This document shows positions 1 through 8,315 of a DNA stretch of 27,870 nt, one piece after another. Location of the stretch: contig CAZPHS010000025.1 of NCBI GenBank assembly GCA_964586785.1, positions 1 to 27,870 on the forward strand, given 5' to 3'. The notes under the pieces are model-generated. The model saw only the letters and a program-made list of their open reading frames with translations. It did no database searches and was not told the origin of the DNA. The stretch's first letter is position 1. Each line of letters opens with the position of its first letter. This DNA comes from SZUA-584 sp041656035 (GTDB lineage: Bacteria > Bacillota > Clostridia > Christensenellales > SZUA-584). The position numbers were made by a program, and so were the translations under genes.

Positions 1-90
1 GCCGCTAAGCTACGGCTCGCTTGCCCAAATCCGTTACGACAATTGGAGTAGAACCCATTAATAGTATATCTATACTTACACTTTCCTATC

Positions 91-99
91 TGTTATAAT
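91..99 (+). promoter_or_regulatory. Extended -10 promoter element before the GNAT-like gene
   Basis: TGTTATAAT at 91-99 is an extended -10 (TG, one base, perfect TATAAT). No good -35 lies at 16-18 bases, which is normal for extended -10 promoters. Transcription would begin near 106, about 30 bases before the chosen start codon at 138. Bases 1-90 hold no gene that I can recognise; a short GCCG/CGGC hairpin is present at 1-16. Confidence 0.6.
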
Positions 100-137
100 C
101 AAAACATGCCGAAAAACTAAAGATGAGGTCGAAAATT

Positions 138-1265
138 ATGATAGAGCTAAAACAGGTAAAAACAAAACGCGAAATAAAAGAATTTGTTTGTTTCCCCGAT
201 AAACTGTACAAAGGCGAGAAAAATTATATACCCGAGTATAAATCGGAAGAATATTTAATGCTCTCGCCCGAAACCAATTTCTCGTTCGAGTACTGCGACG
301 CTAAATTCTGGCTTGCGTATAAAGACGGAAAGCCGGTTGGACGTGTCGGCGCGATAGTCAATAAAACGGCCAACGAGCTTTGGAAACAAAAGCAGATACG
401 CATTACCCGTATAGATTTTATAGACGACCTTGAGGTTTCCGGAGCGTTGTTCGGCGCGGTTGAGGGCTGGGCGAAGGAATTATCCTTAACCCACGCGCAC
501 GGGCCTCTCGGGTTTACCGACCTTGACAAAGAGGGTCTTCTTATCGAAGGTTTCGACAGAATGGGCTCGACGGTAACTATATACAATTATCCGTATTATC
601 CTGAACATTTTGAAGCGCACGGATATAAGAAAGACACCGATTGGATTGAGTACCGTATAAAAACGCCCGAAAAAGGCGACAAGCGAGTGGAGCGAATAAG
701 CAGATTGGCGCAAAAGGTTATGGCGCGTTCTAATGTTCGTTTTTATACAATTAAAAAAGTGAAAGACGCCGCTCCTATTATTATACAGATTTTCGACCTT
801 TTGAGCGAATGCTATAAGCACCTTTACGGAGTGGTTCCTTATACGGAGAAAATCGCCAATGATTATTTAAGGCGGTTTATGTCTCTGCTTAATCCCGAAT
901 ACGCTAAATTTATACTTGACGGTAACGATAAGCTTGTAGGTTTTGGTCTTGCCGCGCCCTCACTTGCGGAAGCTTTCAAAAAGTCGGGGGGACGGATGCT
1001 TCCCTTCGGATGGATTCATCTTCTGCGCGCCGTTAAACACCCAAAGGAGCTGGAGCTGTTTTTAGTCGCCGTACATCCCGATTACCAGAATACAGGCCTT
1101 CCCGCGCTTATAATGAATGATATTACAGCCTCGGCCATGAAAAACGGTATTGTCGCGGCCGAATCCTCGCCGGAGCTTGAGGATAATAAACGAGTGCAGG
1201 ATTTCTGGAAGAATTATGATGTGGAGCAGCATAAACGCCGCCGCTGTTACACAAAAGAACTTTAA
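138..1265 (+). CDS. GNAT-superfamily N-acetyltransferase-like protein
   Basis: A 375-residue cytoplasmic protein resembling the large two-part GNAT-like proteins (YghO type). The C-terminal part carries an acetyl-CoA-site-like stretch, VAVHPDYQNTGLPA, near residue 310, followed by NKRVQDFWKNYD, which matches the end of a GNAT fold. The N-terminal part has a second acyltransferase-like pattern (KPVGRVGAIVN) near residue 70. The substrate is unknown. An in-frame ATG exists at 123, but GAGG at 125-128 lies 9 bases before the ATG at 138 and nothing similar precedes 123, so 138 is preferred. The gene overlaps the convergent dapB by 4 bases at the stop codons, leaving no room for a separate terminator. 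It is probably a single-gene transcript. Family assignment is fairly sure; function is not. Confidence 0.8.
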   Translation: MIELKQVKTKREIKEFVCFPDKLYKGEKNYIPEYKSEEYLMLSPETNFSFEYCDAKFWLAYKDGKPVGRVGAIVNKTANELWKQKQIRITRIDFIDDLEVSGALFGAVEGWAKELSLTHAHGPLGFTDLDKEGLLIEGFDRMGSTVTIYNYPYYPEHFEAHGYKKDTDWIEYRIKTPEKGDKRVERISRLAQKVMARSNVRFYTIKKVKDAAPIIIQIFDLLSECYKHLYGVVPYTEKIANDYLRRFMSLLNPEYAKFILDGNDKLVGFGLAAPSLAEAFKKSGGRMLPFGWIHLLRAVKHPKELELFLVAVHPDYQNTGLPALIMNDITASAMKNGIVAAESSPELEDNKRVQDFWKNYDVEQHKRRRCYTKEL

Positions 1266-2038
1266 GTTGTTTCAAACACCCGAATATTGCGCGCGGCGTG
1301 CAGCATAACGGCTTCTTCCATAGTATATATCCCGCGCCTTTTGCCCATAAGCCACTTGGACGCGTATATGGCGCCCTGCCCGAAAGCGGCTCGGTTTAGC
1401 GTTTCGTGCACAATTCGTATCGTCTGGTTTGGCAGCCCGAAAACCACCTCGTGTTTGCCTACGATACCGCCGACGCGTATCGAATTAATGTGCTTATCCA
1501 TATCAAGCCCTAAATCCTGCGCTATACGCATCGCCGTTCCCGAAACGTCCGATTTGCCTTTGAAGTGTTCCTCTATTATTTCAATATCCGCGTTAGGCAC
1601 GATGCGTTGAAGAACTTTTGATACCTCTATAAGAAAATTTATACCCAGCGTTATATTCGGAGAATATAAAACAGCCGTTTCTTTCGCGAGCAGCTTTAGC
1701 TGCTCAAGCCTAGACTTCTCATATTTAGATATAGCGGAAACTATGCGCGTGCCATATTTAGCAGCCTGCTTATAAGATTCCACCGCGCTGCTGGCCGAAA
1801 AATCGATAATAACGTCCGCATAGTTTTCTTTATAAAAAGTATCTATATCAATTGAATCAATAGAATATATTTTGCCGCTGTCTTTATCAAACCCCAGCAG
1901 CCGGCTTGCGTATTCGCCCTCGTTTCTTTTGGATTTGCGGATTACCCATTCTAAATCACACAAATCATCGCTTATTATCTCCTGCGCGACAACCGACCCT
2001 GTTCTTCCAAAACCATACATACCTATTTTCAAATTCAA
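1262..2038 (-). CDS. dapB: 4-hydroxy-tetrahydrodipicolinate reductase
   Basis: DapB reduces 4-hydroxy-tetrahydrodipicolinate with NAD(P)H in the lysine/diaminopimelate pathway in the cytoplasm. The sequence shows an N-terminal Rossmann motif (GMYGFGRTG), the strand SPNITLGIN, the catalytic segment EEHFKGKSDVSGTA near residue 157 (canonical form E-x-H-H-x-x-K-x-D-A-P-S-G-T-A) and RVGGIVGKHEVVFG. One of the two histidines is Phe, the usual GTTG loop reads SAIS, and the A-P pair before SGT is shortened, so this is a divergent member. Length 258 is normal. An ATG at 2044 is only one base from the ribosome binding site GGAGG (2046-2050). The TTG at 2038 has a 7-base spacer and is the likelier start. 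No other lysine gene is adjacent; aspartokinase is 23 kb away. Confidence 0.82.
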   Translation of the reverse strand: MNLKIGMYGFGRTGSVVAQEIISDDLCDLEWVIRKSKRNEGEYASRLLGFDKDSGKIYSIDSIDIDTFYKENYADVIIDFSASSAVESYKQAAKYGTRIVSAISKYEKSRLEQLKLLAKETAVLYSPNITLGINFLIEVSKVLQRIVPNADIEIIEEHFKGKSDVSGTAMRIAQDLGLDMDKHINSIRVGGIVGKHEVVFGLPNQTIRIVHETLNRAAFGQGAIYASKWLMGKRRGIYTMEEAVMLHAARNIRVFETT

Positions 2039-2086
2039 AAACATGCCTCCTTTTGTATCTGTATTTTACCCGCCAAGCCGCTTCAC

Positions 2087-2092
2087 ATTATA
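2087..2092 (-). promoter_or_regulatory. -10 element for dapB
   Basis: On the minus strand a perfect TATAAT (plus-strand ATTATA, 2087-2092) lies about 50 bases upstream of the dapB start. The -35 is weak; the best match, CCGACA, needs a 19-base spacer across an A/T tract. A leader of roughly 40 bases would result. An inverted repeat ACTGTC/GACAGT (2110-2115 and 2147-2152) lies just upstream and could be an operator. A second, extended -10-like TGTTATTAT on the minus strand near 2340 would give a leader of almost 300 bases. Confidence 0.5.
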
Positions 2093-2223
2093 CAAAAAAA
2101 TATTTTTTAACTGTCGGTAACAATAAAAGCCTTACGCTGTATTAACAGACAGTAAAAATACCTCCTTATTAAATTCTGCCCCTTATATACGAGGCGCCGC
2201 CAATACTGCCTTATAAGAAACAA

Positions 2224-2330
2224 GAACCGAAGCTGTCCGCCGATTAAAATCGGCACATAATCATCGGTTCAGCGCTGAGAAGTGGTAGCGCATTAAACAA
2301 ACAACCCGCCATTAGCAACGGTGTTTTTTA
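2224..2330. other. Structured non-coding spacer, possible small RNA
   Basis: The divergent spacer between dapB and the activase gene (2045-2480) has no credible coding sequence but is rich in inverted repeats. GAACCGA (2224-2230) pairs perfectly with TCGGTTC (2264-2270) and encloses a perfect hairpin, GCCGAT-TAAA-ATCGGC (2239-2254). A second hairpin GCGCT/AGCGC follows (2272-2276 with 2287-2291). Then comes CGCC-9 bases-GGTG and a T6 run ending near 2329, which resembles a weak rho-independent terminator on the plus strand. This could be a small RNA on the plus strand or a long structured leader of dapB on the minus strand. No known riboswitch signature was recognised. Confidence 0.4.
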
Positions 2331-2424
2331 GATTGTTTTTATAATAACACAGCATATACTAATAACGCAACATGAATAATTACACATATATGGAAATATG
2401 CTATCATATGCGTCTTTGTATGCT

Positions 2425-2452
2425 TTGAAATTATTCCGTTCGGGTGTATACT
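2425..2452 (+). promoter_or_regulatory. Promoter of the activase gene
   Basis: TTGAAA (2425-2430), a 16-base spacer and TATACT (2447-2452) each match the sigma-A consensus at five of six positions. Transcription would start near 2459, giving a very short leader before the ATG at 2481. A perfect TATAAT at 2465-2470 overlaps the leader but has no -35. Confidence 0.55.
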
Positions 2453-2480
2453 TGCGTAAGAAGATATAATGGAGAATGAT

Positions 2481-5400
2481 ATGGCAAAACAACGGGTCTG
2501 TCTTGGACTTGATATCGGTTCGACTACGGTAAAATGCGTCGCCATAAAGCAAGAACAGATACTTTTCAGTGATTATAAAAGGCATTTTAGCAACATTGCC
2601 GTTGCCGTAAGAACAATGCTTCGCAAAGCGTTTGACGCGCTCTCTGATATAGACGCCGCCGTATGCGTTACGGGTTCGGGGGGGCTGTCCGTCAGCAAGT
2701 GGCTGTCTTTGCCCTTTGTGCAGGAGGTTATCGCTTCGGGCGCCGCCGTAAAAACCTTTATACCAAACACCGACGTAGCTATAGAGCTTGGCGGAGAGGA
2801 CGCCAAAATAACGTACTTTTCCGGCAGCCCCGAACAGAGAATGAACGGCACGTGCGCCGGCGGAACAGGCGCTTTTATAGACCAGATGGCTTCCCTGCTG
2901 GAAACCGACGCGGCAGGCCTTGACAAACTGGCCGCGCGGGCGGCGCATACGTACGATATCGCGGCACGCTGCGGCGTTTTCGCAAAAAGTGATATACAGC
3001 CTCTTATAAACGAGGGCGCGGCGCGCGAGGATATCGCGGTCTCGGTGCTCAACGCCGTTGTCAGCCAAACTATAAGCGGCCTTGCGTGCGGCCGTCCCAT
3101 ACGGGGAAACATCGCCTTTCTCGGCGGTCCGCTTCATTTCCTCCCGTCACTGAAAAACTGCTTTATTAAAACGCTGGGGCTTTTAGAGCAAAACATAATG
3201 AACACACCGTACGCGATGATATTCGTGGCGTCCGGCGCGGCTATAATGGCAAAACAAGAAAATAGCGTAAGCCTTAAACTGCTGCTTGAGCGCGCGGAGC
3301 GGATTTCTTCTTTTGAAGGAAAATCCGCATACCTTCCGGCGCTTTTTAAAAGCAAAAAAGAGTATGAGGAGTTTTCCGCGCGTCACGCGTCCGCTAAAGT
3401 TCCGCAAATCGATATAAAGCGATGCGAAGGCGCGTGTTTTCTCGGTATAGACGCCGGCTCCACAACAACCAAAGCTGTGCTTTTATCGCGGGAAGGGGAG
3501 GTCGCCTATACGCGGTACGGCGCGAACAAAGGACGGCCTCTTGATATAATAAGCCAAATATTAAAGGATATATACGGCCTTTTGCCGGAATGCGCGTATA
3601 TAGCGTACGCCGCGTCAACCGGATACGGAGAGCATCTTGCGAAAACAGCGTTCTCTCTTGATACCAGCGAGGTGGAAACGGTCGCGCATTATACCGCCGC
3701 GAACACATTTAATCCGTATACGGATTTTCTTCTCGATATAGGCGGGCAAGACATGAAATGTATGCGCACGCGCGACGGGGTGATTGACGAGGTTATATTA
3801 AACGAGGCCTGCTCGTCCGGCTGCGGTTCTTTTCTTGAAACCTTTGCGGAATCTCTCGGCTGTGATATACACGCGTTTTCCAAACAAGCGCTTTTCGCGA
3901 AAAAACCGATAGACCTCGGCAGCCGCTGTACGGTGTTTATGAACTCCAAAGTGCGCCAGGCGCAAAAAGAGGGCGCCACACTTGCGGGAATATCGTCGGG
4001 GCTTTCATATTCCGTTGTAAAAAACGCGCTGTATAAAGTGATAAGGCTGAAAAATCCCGACGACCTTGGTCAAAACATTGTGGTGCAGGGCGGAACTTTT
4101 TTGAATGACGCCGTTTTGCGCGCATTCGAATTGCTTACCGGACGCAATGTAATACGGCCGCAGATTGCGGAGCTTATGGGCGCGTACGGCGCGGCGCTGA
4201 TTGCCAAAGACAGATGCCCTTATGGCGCTGTTTCCTCCGTGCTGTCTTTAGACGCTCTCAACTCCATGAAAATGACAGCAACGCATACACGCTGCAAGCG
4301 CTGCGAAAATAACTGCCGTTTAACCGTCAATAACTTCGGCGGCGGCCGCCGCTTTATATCCGGCAACCGCTGCGAACGCGCAAACGGGCAAAGCGGAAAC
4401 GAAAACGATATTCCCGATATGTACGACTATACCTACAAACGGCTGTTTAAATATAAGCCTCTTGAAAAAGACAAGGCGGTTTACGGCGAAATAGGGATAC
4501 CGCGCGTTCTCGGCATTTATGAAAGCTACCCGTTCTGGCACACTTTTTTTACAGGTCTGTCTTACAGAGTGGTTTTATCGCCCCGCTCGACGCGTGCGGT
4601 ATATACCGCGGGTTTGGAAAGCATACCGTCCGAATCTTTGTGCTATCCCGCAAAAATTGCTCACGGCGCGGTGCGAAAGCTTATAGACGCCGGTGTTAAA
4701 ACCATATTCTTTCCATGCGTACCGTATGAAAAGAAGGAACAAAAACGCTCCGCTAACTGCTATAACTGCCCCATAGTCACCTCATATGCGGAAAATATCA
4801 AGAATAATATGCCCGAGATTAAGGAAAACGATGTAAATCTGCTTATGCCTTTTCTGCCTATGGATAACGCCTCAAGGCTTTCGCGCAGGCTGGTGCAGGA
4901 GTTTCCCCACATACCCGCGTCCAAAGTGCGCCGGGCTGTGCGCGAGGCATGGAAAGAAAAGCTTGCGTTTCAAAGCGATATTAAGCGGCAGGGCGAGGCT
5001 ATATTAAGCAAGGTCCGTCACGGCGAGCAAAAAGCCGTAATATTGGGGGGGCGCCCTTATCATATCGACCCCGAAATAAACCACGGGCTTTCGTCTATCG
5101 TTACGTCCCTTGGGTTTGCCGTGCTTACCGAGCAAAGCGTGGCGCACCTTGGCGAGTACCGCCCTTTGAGAGTTCTTGACCAATGGATGTTCCATACCCG
5201 CATATATGCCGCCGCGCATCTTGCCGGACGCACGCAAGGCCTAGAGCTTGTTCAGCTTAATTCCTTCGGCTGCGGGCTTGACGCCGTTGTATCCGACCAG
5301 ACGCAGGAGATACTTAAGGCTTACGGCAAAATATACACGCTTTTAAAAATAGACGAGATAAGCAATACCGGCGCTATACGAATAAGGCTCCGGTCGTTAG

Positions 5401-6731
5401 CGGCGGCGGTGTCGGAGCGCGGCAAAAAGCGCCTGCTCGCTTCCATTAAAGATACGGTTATTAAAAAAGCCGTAGAATACAAAAAAGTATTATTTAAAAA
5501 ATTTATGAAAAAAGAATATACCATACTTTCGCCGCAGATGTCCCCCATTCATTTTGACTTTCTGCACGCGGCGTTTAAATCCTCGGGTTACCGTTTTGAG
5601 ATACTGCCCTCAGTTGACAGCGCGGCCGTTGAGGAAGGGCTCAAATATGTCAATAACGACGCGTGCTACCCTTCCATACTTGTTACGGGACAGCTTATAG
5701 AAGCCGTAAAATCCGGACGGTACAATACCGATAAGCTTGCCTGCATAATTACTCAAACCGGCGGGGGGTGCCGCGCGTCCAACTATATTGGATTTATACG
5801 CAAGGCTTTGTACGACGCGGGTTTTCCGCACATACCGGTGATTTCGTTAAATGTCGCGGGGCTAGAGAAACACCCCGGTTTTAAAATTACGCTGCCGCTT
5901 TTGCGCCGTGCGATGTTCGGCATGGTTTACGGCGATTTATTAAACAGGCTGACTCTCGCGACGCGGCCTTACGAAAAAAATATTGGCGAGACCGAAGCCG
6001 CGTATCAAAAATGGCGCCAAATAACATTATCGGGCATGAAAAAGATACGGTTTAAACGATTTGGGCGCAACATAGCGGATATGGTTGCGGAATTCGACGC
6101 AATACCGGTTACCGGAGAGCGAAAACCGGTTATAGGCGTTGTGGGCGAGATACTCGTAAAATATCACCCCACCGCCAATAATCAAATTGTAAGCGTACTG
6201 GAAAACGAGGGCGCGGAGGTTAAGGTGCCCGATTTGATTGATTTTCTGCTTTACTGCGCCTACAACACAAACTTCCAGCATGAAAAGCTCGGCCGTTCCA
6301 AGCTGAACGCCATATTCGGCAACTTTGCAGTATACATAATCGAAAAATACCGTGCGGTTATGCGCAGGGAGCTGGCCTCAAGCAAGCGTTTTTCCGCTCC
6401 CACGTCAATTGAGGATAAAGCCCGCGCGGCGTCGGAGTTCCTTTCCATAGGCAACCAGACGGGAGAAGGTTGGTTTTTAACCGGTGAAATGGCGGAGCTG
6501 ATAAAGGAAGGCGCCGACGGCATAGTATGCGTGCAGCCGTTTGCGTGCCTGCCGAACCATATTGTAGGAAAGGGAGTTATCCAGCCCATACGCGCACGCT
6601 ACCCGAACGCCAATATAGTGGCAATAGATTACGACCCGGGCGCGAGCGAGGTAAACCAGCTTAACCGCATAAAGCTTATGATGTCGTTAGCGCACGCAAA
6701 AATAAAGGACGGTACGATAAGGGTAAGCTGA
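2481..6731 (+). CDS. Fused acyl-CoA dehydratase activase (two ASKHA domains, DUF2229, HgdB-like C-terminus)
   Basis: A 1416-residue member of the large CoA-dehydratase-activase-related family of anaerobes. In 2-hydroxyacyl-CoA dehydratase systems the activator is an iron-sulfur ATPase that drives one electron into the dehydratase. The first ASKHA domain has GLDIGSTTVK near residue 10, GGEDAK near 105 and CAGGTGAF near 125. The second has GIDAGSTTTK near 320, GGQDMK near 420 and CSSGCGSF near 443. Each has a cluster-ligand-like second Cys (RCGVF, RCTVF). A cysteine motif CKRCENNC near 605 precedes a DUF2229-type region near 675. The C-terminal 400 residues resemble the HgdB-related COG3581 group (NNDACYP, TGGGCRASNY, PFACLPNH). 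An upstream ATG at 2469 is less likely, because GGAG at 2471-2474 is correctly spaced for 2481. No dehydratase subunits are nearby, so the partner is unknown. Confidence 0.9.
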   Translation: MAKQRVCLGLDIGSTTVKCVAIKQEQILFSDYKRHFSNIAVAVRTMLRKAFDALSDIDAAVCVTGSGGLSVSKWLSLPFVQEVIASGAAVKTFIPNTDVAIELGGEDAKITYFSGSPEQRMNGTCAGGTGAFIDQMASLLETDAAGLDKLAARAAHTYDIAARCGVFAKSDIQPLINEGAAREDIAVSVLNAVVSQTISGLACGRPIRGNIAFLGGPLHFLPSLKNCFIKTLGLLEQNIMNTPYAMIFVASGAAIMAKQENSVSLKLLLERAERISSFEGKSAYLPALFKSKKEYEEFSARHASAKVPQIDIKRCEGACFLGIDAGSTTTKAVLLSREGEVAYTRYGANKGRPLDIISQILKDIYGLLPECAYIAYAASTGYGEHLAKTAFSLDTSEVETVAHYTAANTFNPYTDFLLDIGGQDMKCMRTRDGVIDEVILNEACSSGCGSFLETFAESLGCDIHAFSKQALFAKKPIDLGSRCTVFMNSKVRQAQKEGATLAGISSGLSYSVVKNALYKVIRLKNPDDLGQNIVVQGGTFLNDAVLRAFELLTGRNVIRPQIAELMGAYGAALIAKDRCPYGAVSSVLSLDALNSMKMTATHTRCKRCENNCRLTVNNFGGGRRFISGNRCERANGQSGNENDIPDMYDYTYKRLFKYKPLEKDKAVYGEIGIPRVLGIYESYPFWHTFFTGLSYRVVLSPRSTRAVYTAGLESIPSESLCYPAKIAHGAVRKLIDAGVKTIFFPCVPYEKKEQKRSANCYNCPIVTSYAENIKNNMPEIKENDVNLLMPFLPMDNASRLSRRLVQEFPHIPASKVRRAVREAWKEKLAFQSDIKRQGEAILSKVRHGEQKAVILGGRPYHIDPEINHGLSSIVTSLGFAVLTEQSVAHLGEYRPLRVLDQWMFHTRIYAAAHLAGRTQGLELVQLNSFGCGLDAVVSDQTQEILKAYGKIYTLLKIDEISNTGAIRIRLRSLAAAVSERGKKRLLASIKDTVIKKAVEYKKVLFKKFMKKEYTILSPQMSPIHFDFLHAAFKSSGYRFEILPSVDSAAVEEGLKYVNNDACYPSILVTGQLIEAVKSGRYNTDKLACIITQTGGGCRASNYIGFIRKALYDAGFPHIPVISLNVAGLEKHPGFKITLPLLRRAMFGMVYGDLLNRLTLATRPYEKNIGETEAAYQKWRQITLSGMKKIRFKRFGRNIADMVAEFDAIPVTGERKPVIGVVGEILVKYHPTANNQIVSVLENEGAEVKVPDLIDFLLYCAYNTNFQHEKLGRSKLNAIFGNFAVYIIEKYRAVMRRELASSKRFSAPTSIEDKARAASEFLSIGNQTGEGWFLTGEMAELIKEGADGIVCVQPFACLPNHIVGKGVIQPIRARYPNANIVAIDYDPGASEVNQLNRIKLMMSLAHAKIKDGTIRVS

Positions 6732-6785
6732 CGGCGAAACAAACACTATAATAAATACCGCCGGATTACCGCCGCATACCTGATT

Positions 6786-6807
6786 AAAAAAGCCGGTTTG
6801 TTACCAG
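6786..6807 (-). terminator. Rho-independent terminator of the RCC1-protein gene
   Basis: On the minus strand CTGGT-AACAA-ACCGG is followed by CTTTTTT (plus-strand ACCAG 6803-6807, CCGGT 6793-6797, A6 at 6786-6791). The five-pair stem, one pair G-U, overlaps the stop codon of the gene it ends. The spacer 6732-6800 shows no clear terminator for the plus-strand activase gene. Confidence 0.5.
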
Positions 6808-8315
6808 ATAAGCACTTCCCAATCCAATGTATGCCCCTCAACGCTGGTTAGAACGCGTCCGTCCGCCGTCACGCCGATTGTAAAATCGGCGCGGGCGAAG
6901 AAGAAGACAACGTCTTTCCAATCAAAAACGCCGCATTGACCGCGATTGTTTTCTCCCGCCGCAAAAAGCTTGCCCGAGCTGTTCTGCGCAACTATGTGTG
7001 AACGGGAAGAGCTTACGGACGTTATGTTCGTCCATGTCTCAACTTTGTTCTTAATCTCATCCGAACAAACTCCGCAAATATTCACACTTCCGCCGGCGGT
7101 TACAAGTATTGTGCGAAAAGGTCCGCATGACACAGAAGCGATACCGCTTAACACCTCGGGGCGGCATTGCCCGTATTCGTCTTTGCCGGCGGTGAAAGCG
7201 TTGCCTTTTTTATCTGCAGCGGCGATATGGTCTTTACCGGCGCTGATTAACACAATATCAGTCCATTCCGACACGTCATCGTATTGCCCGCGCTCGCCGC
7301 CCGCGAACACCACTGTACCGTCGCGCTTCAAACCGAATACGGCGTTATCCGACGCGCATAAACCGCGTATATTTGTCCAGTCTGATATGTCGCATTGACC
7401 AAAGGCGTTTGAACCGGCGGCAAGCGCCGTCCCGTTGTATACAAGCCCGAAAGTATTAAGTTCTGACGCACACAGCGATACGACGCCGACCCATCCGTCC
7501 ACGTCACATTGCCCGTAAAAGTTGCTTCCGCCGGCATGAACGCTGCCGTCTGTCGTCAAGTATACTATATGGTTATCGCTTACTGCCAGCGTTGCGGCGC
7601 TTTCCGGATCGGCGCACATTAACGCTATTGCCGCCTCCCGCGCGCGTTCGTCAAGCTTAAGTCGGTTCAGCTTTACAACCGCGGCGTAATTATCCCCCGC
7701 CGCCGCCTCTATGCACGCCAGCTCATATTCCGCTTTCATTATTCTTGTATCAATGCCGATATCGCCGGAATACGGCTTGATTTTGTCGATTGCTCCGGCA
7801 TAATCGCTTTCATTAAACAACTTATCCGCCCAAGCCGCGCAGGCATCTCTCGCGCCGTTGTTATTATCTATTTTCAAAAAATAGCTTGCGGCGCTGCCAA
7901 AATCCCCATGTTTATAATAATCTTCCGCCATTAGTAAATAACATTCGTTAAGAAGCTCCGGGGAGCCGCCGTCATTAAGCGGAATGAGCAAATCAACCGC
8001 GCTTTGATAATCTTTTGATGACATACAGTCGCAGGCCAGCGCGCAGTCTATATCTATTAAATAATCCTTTGAGCCGTTAAAATCACCGAGGCTTACAAAA
8101 ATCCCTTTCGCTCCGGTTTTATCGCCTATGTTATACAGACATTCTGCAAAAAAATAAGCTAATTCATTATGAAAAAAACATATGCCCGACGAAATTATAA
8201 TAATAATACCGAAAGATATGACAACCCGCCGAATTCGCGCTTTTAGAAAATCTATCGCCTTTTTTAATACATTTGCCGAATTATTGTCATCGGTTTTTAT
8301 TTTGGTTTTACTCAT
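6801..8315 (-). CDS. Membrane-anchored TPR and RCC1-propeller protein
   Basis: A 504-residue protein with three parts. Residues 1-30 are a polar, basic cytoplasmic tail. Residues 31-48 form one membrane helix (VISFGIIIIISSGICFF). Residues 50-230 are alpha-helical TPR/Sel1-like repeats with spaced Ala, Tyr and Gly (AEDYYKHGDFGSAASYFLKI, AADKLFNESDYAGAI-like pattern). From about 247 to the end are six RCC1-type repeats of 36-40 residues with G-N-x-x-GQC-x-x-x-W hallmarks, plus a partial seventh, as expected for a seven-bladed propeller. By the positive-inside rule the propeller should lie outside the cell. RCC1 propellers usually bind proteins; the ligand here is unknown. Its ATG overlaps the stop of the upstream glycosidase gene by one base (TAATG), so the two are translationally coupled. 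The fold is sure; the role is not. Confidence 0.8.
   Translation of the reverse strand: MSKTKIKTDDNNSANVLKKAIDFLKARIRRVVISFGIIIIISSGICFFHNELAYFFAECLYNIGDKTGAKGIFVSLGDFNGSKDYLIDIDCALACDCMSSKDYQSAVDLLIPLNDGGSPELLNECYLLMAEDYYKHGDFGSAASYFLKIDNNNGARDACAAWADKLFNESDYAGAIDKIKPYSGDIGIDTRIMKAEYELACIEAAAGDNYAAVVKLNRLKLDERAREAAIALMCADPESAATLAVSDNHIVYLTTDGSVHAGGSNFYGQCDVDGWVGVVSLCASELNTFGLVYNGTALAAGSNAFGQCDISDWTNIRGLCASDNAVFGLKRDGTVVFAGGERGQYDDVSEWTDIVLISAGKDHIAAADKKGNAFTAGKDEYGQCRPEVLSGIASVSCGPFRTILVTAGGSVNICGVCSDEIKNKVETWTNITSVSSSRSHIVAQNSSGKLFAAGENNRGQCGVFDWKDVVFFFARADFTIGVTADGRVLTSVEGHTLDWEVLIW

Noticed and set aside
2045..2340. Lysine riboswitch or T-box upstream of dapB
   Set aside because: The conserved core sequences of the lysine riboswitch and the T-box sequence were not found on the minus strand, and the hairpins do not fit either architecture.
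2465..2470. Perfect TATAAT just before the activase start
   Set aside because: No -35 at a workable distance, and transcription from it would start at or near the start codon.
2328..3137. A 269-residue minus-strand frame overlapping the activase start
   Set aside because: It is antisense to the ASKHA motifs and has no protein-family pattern.
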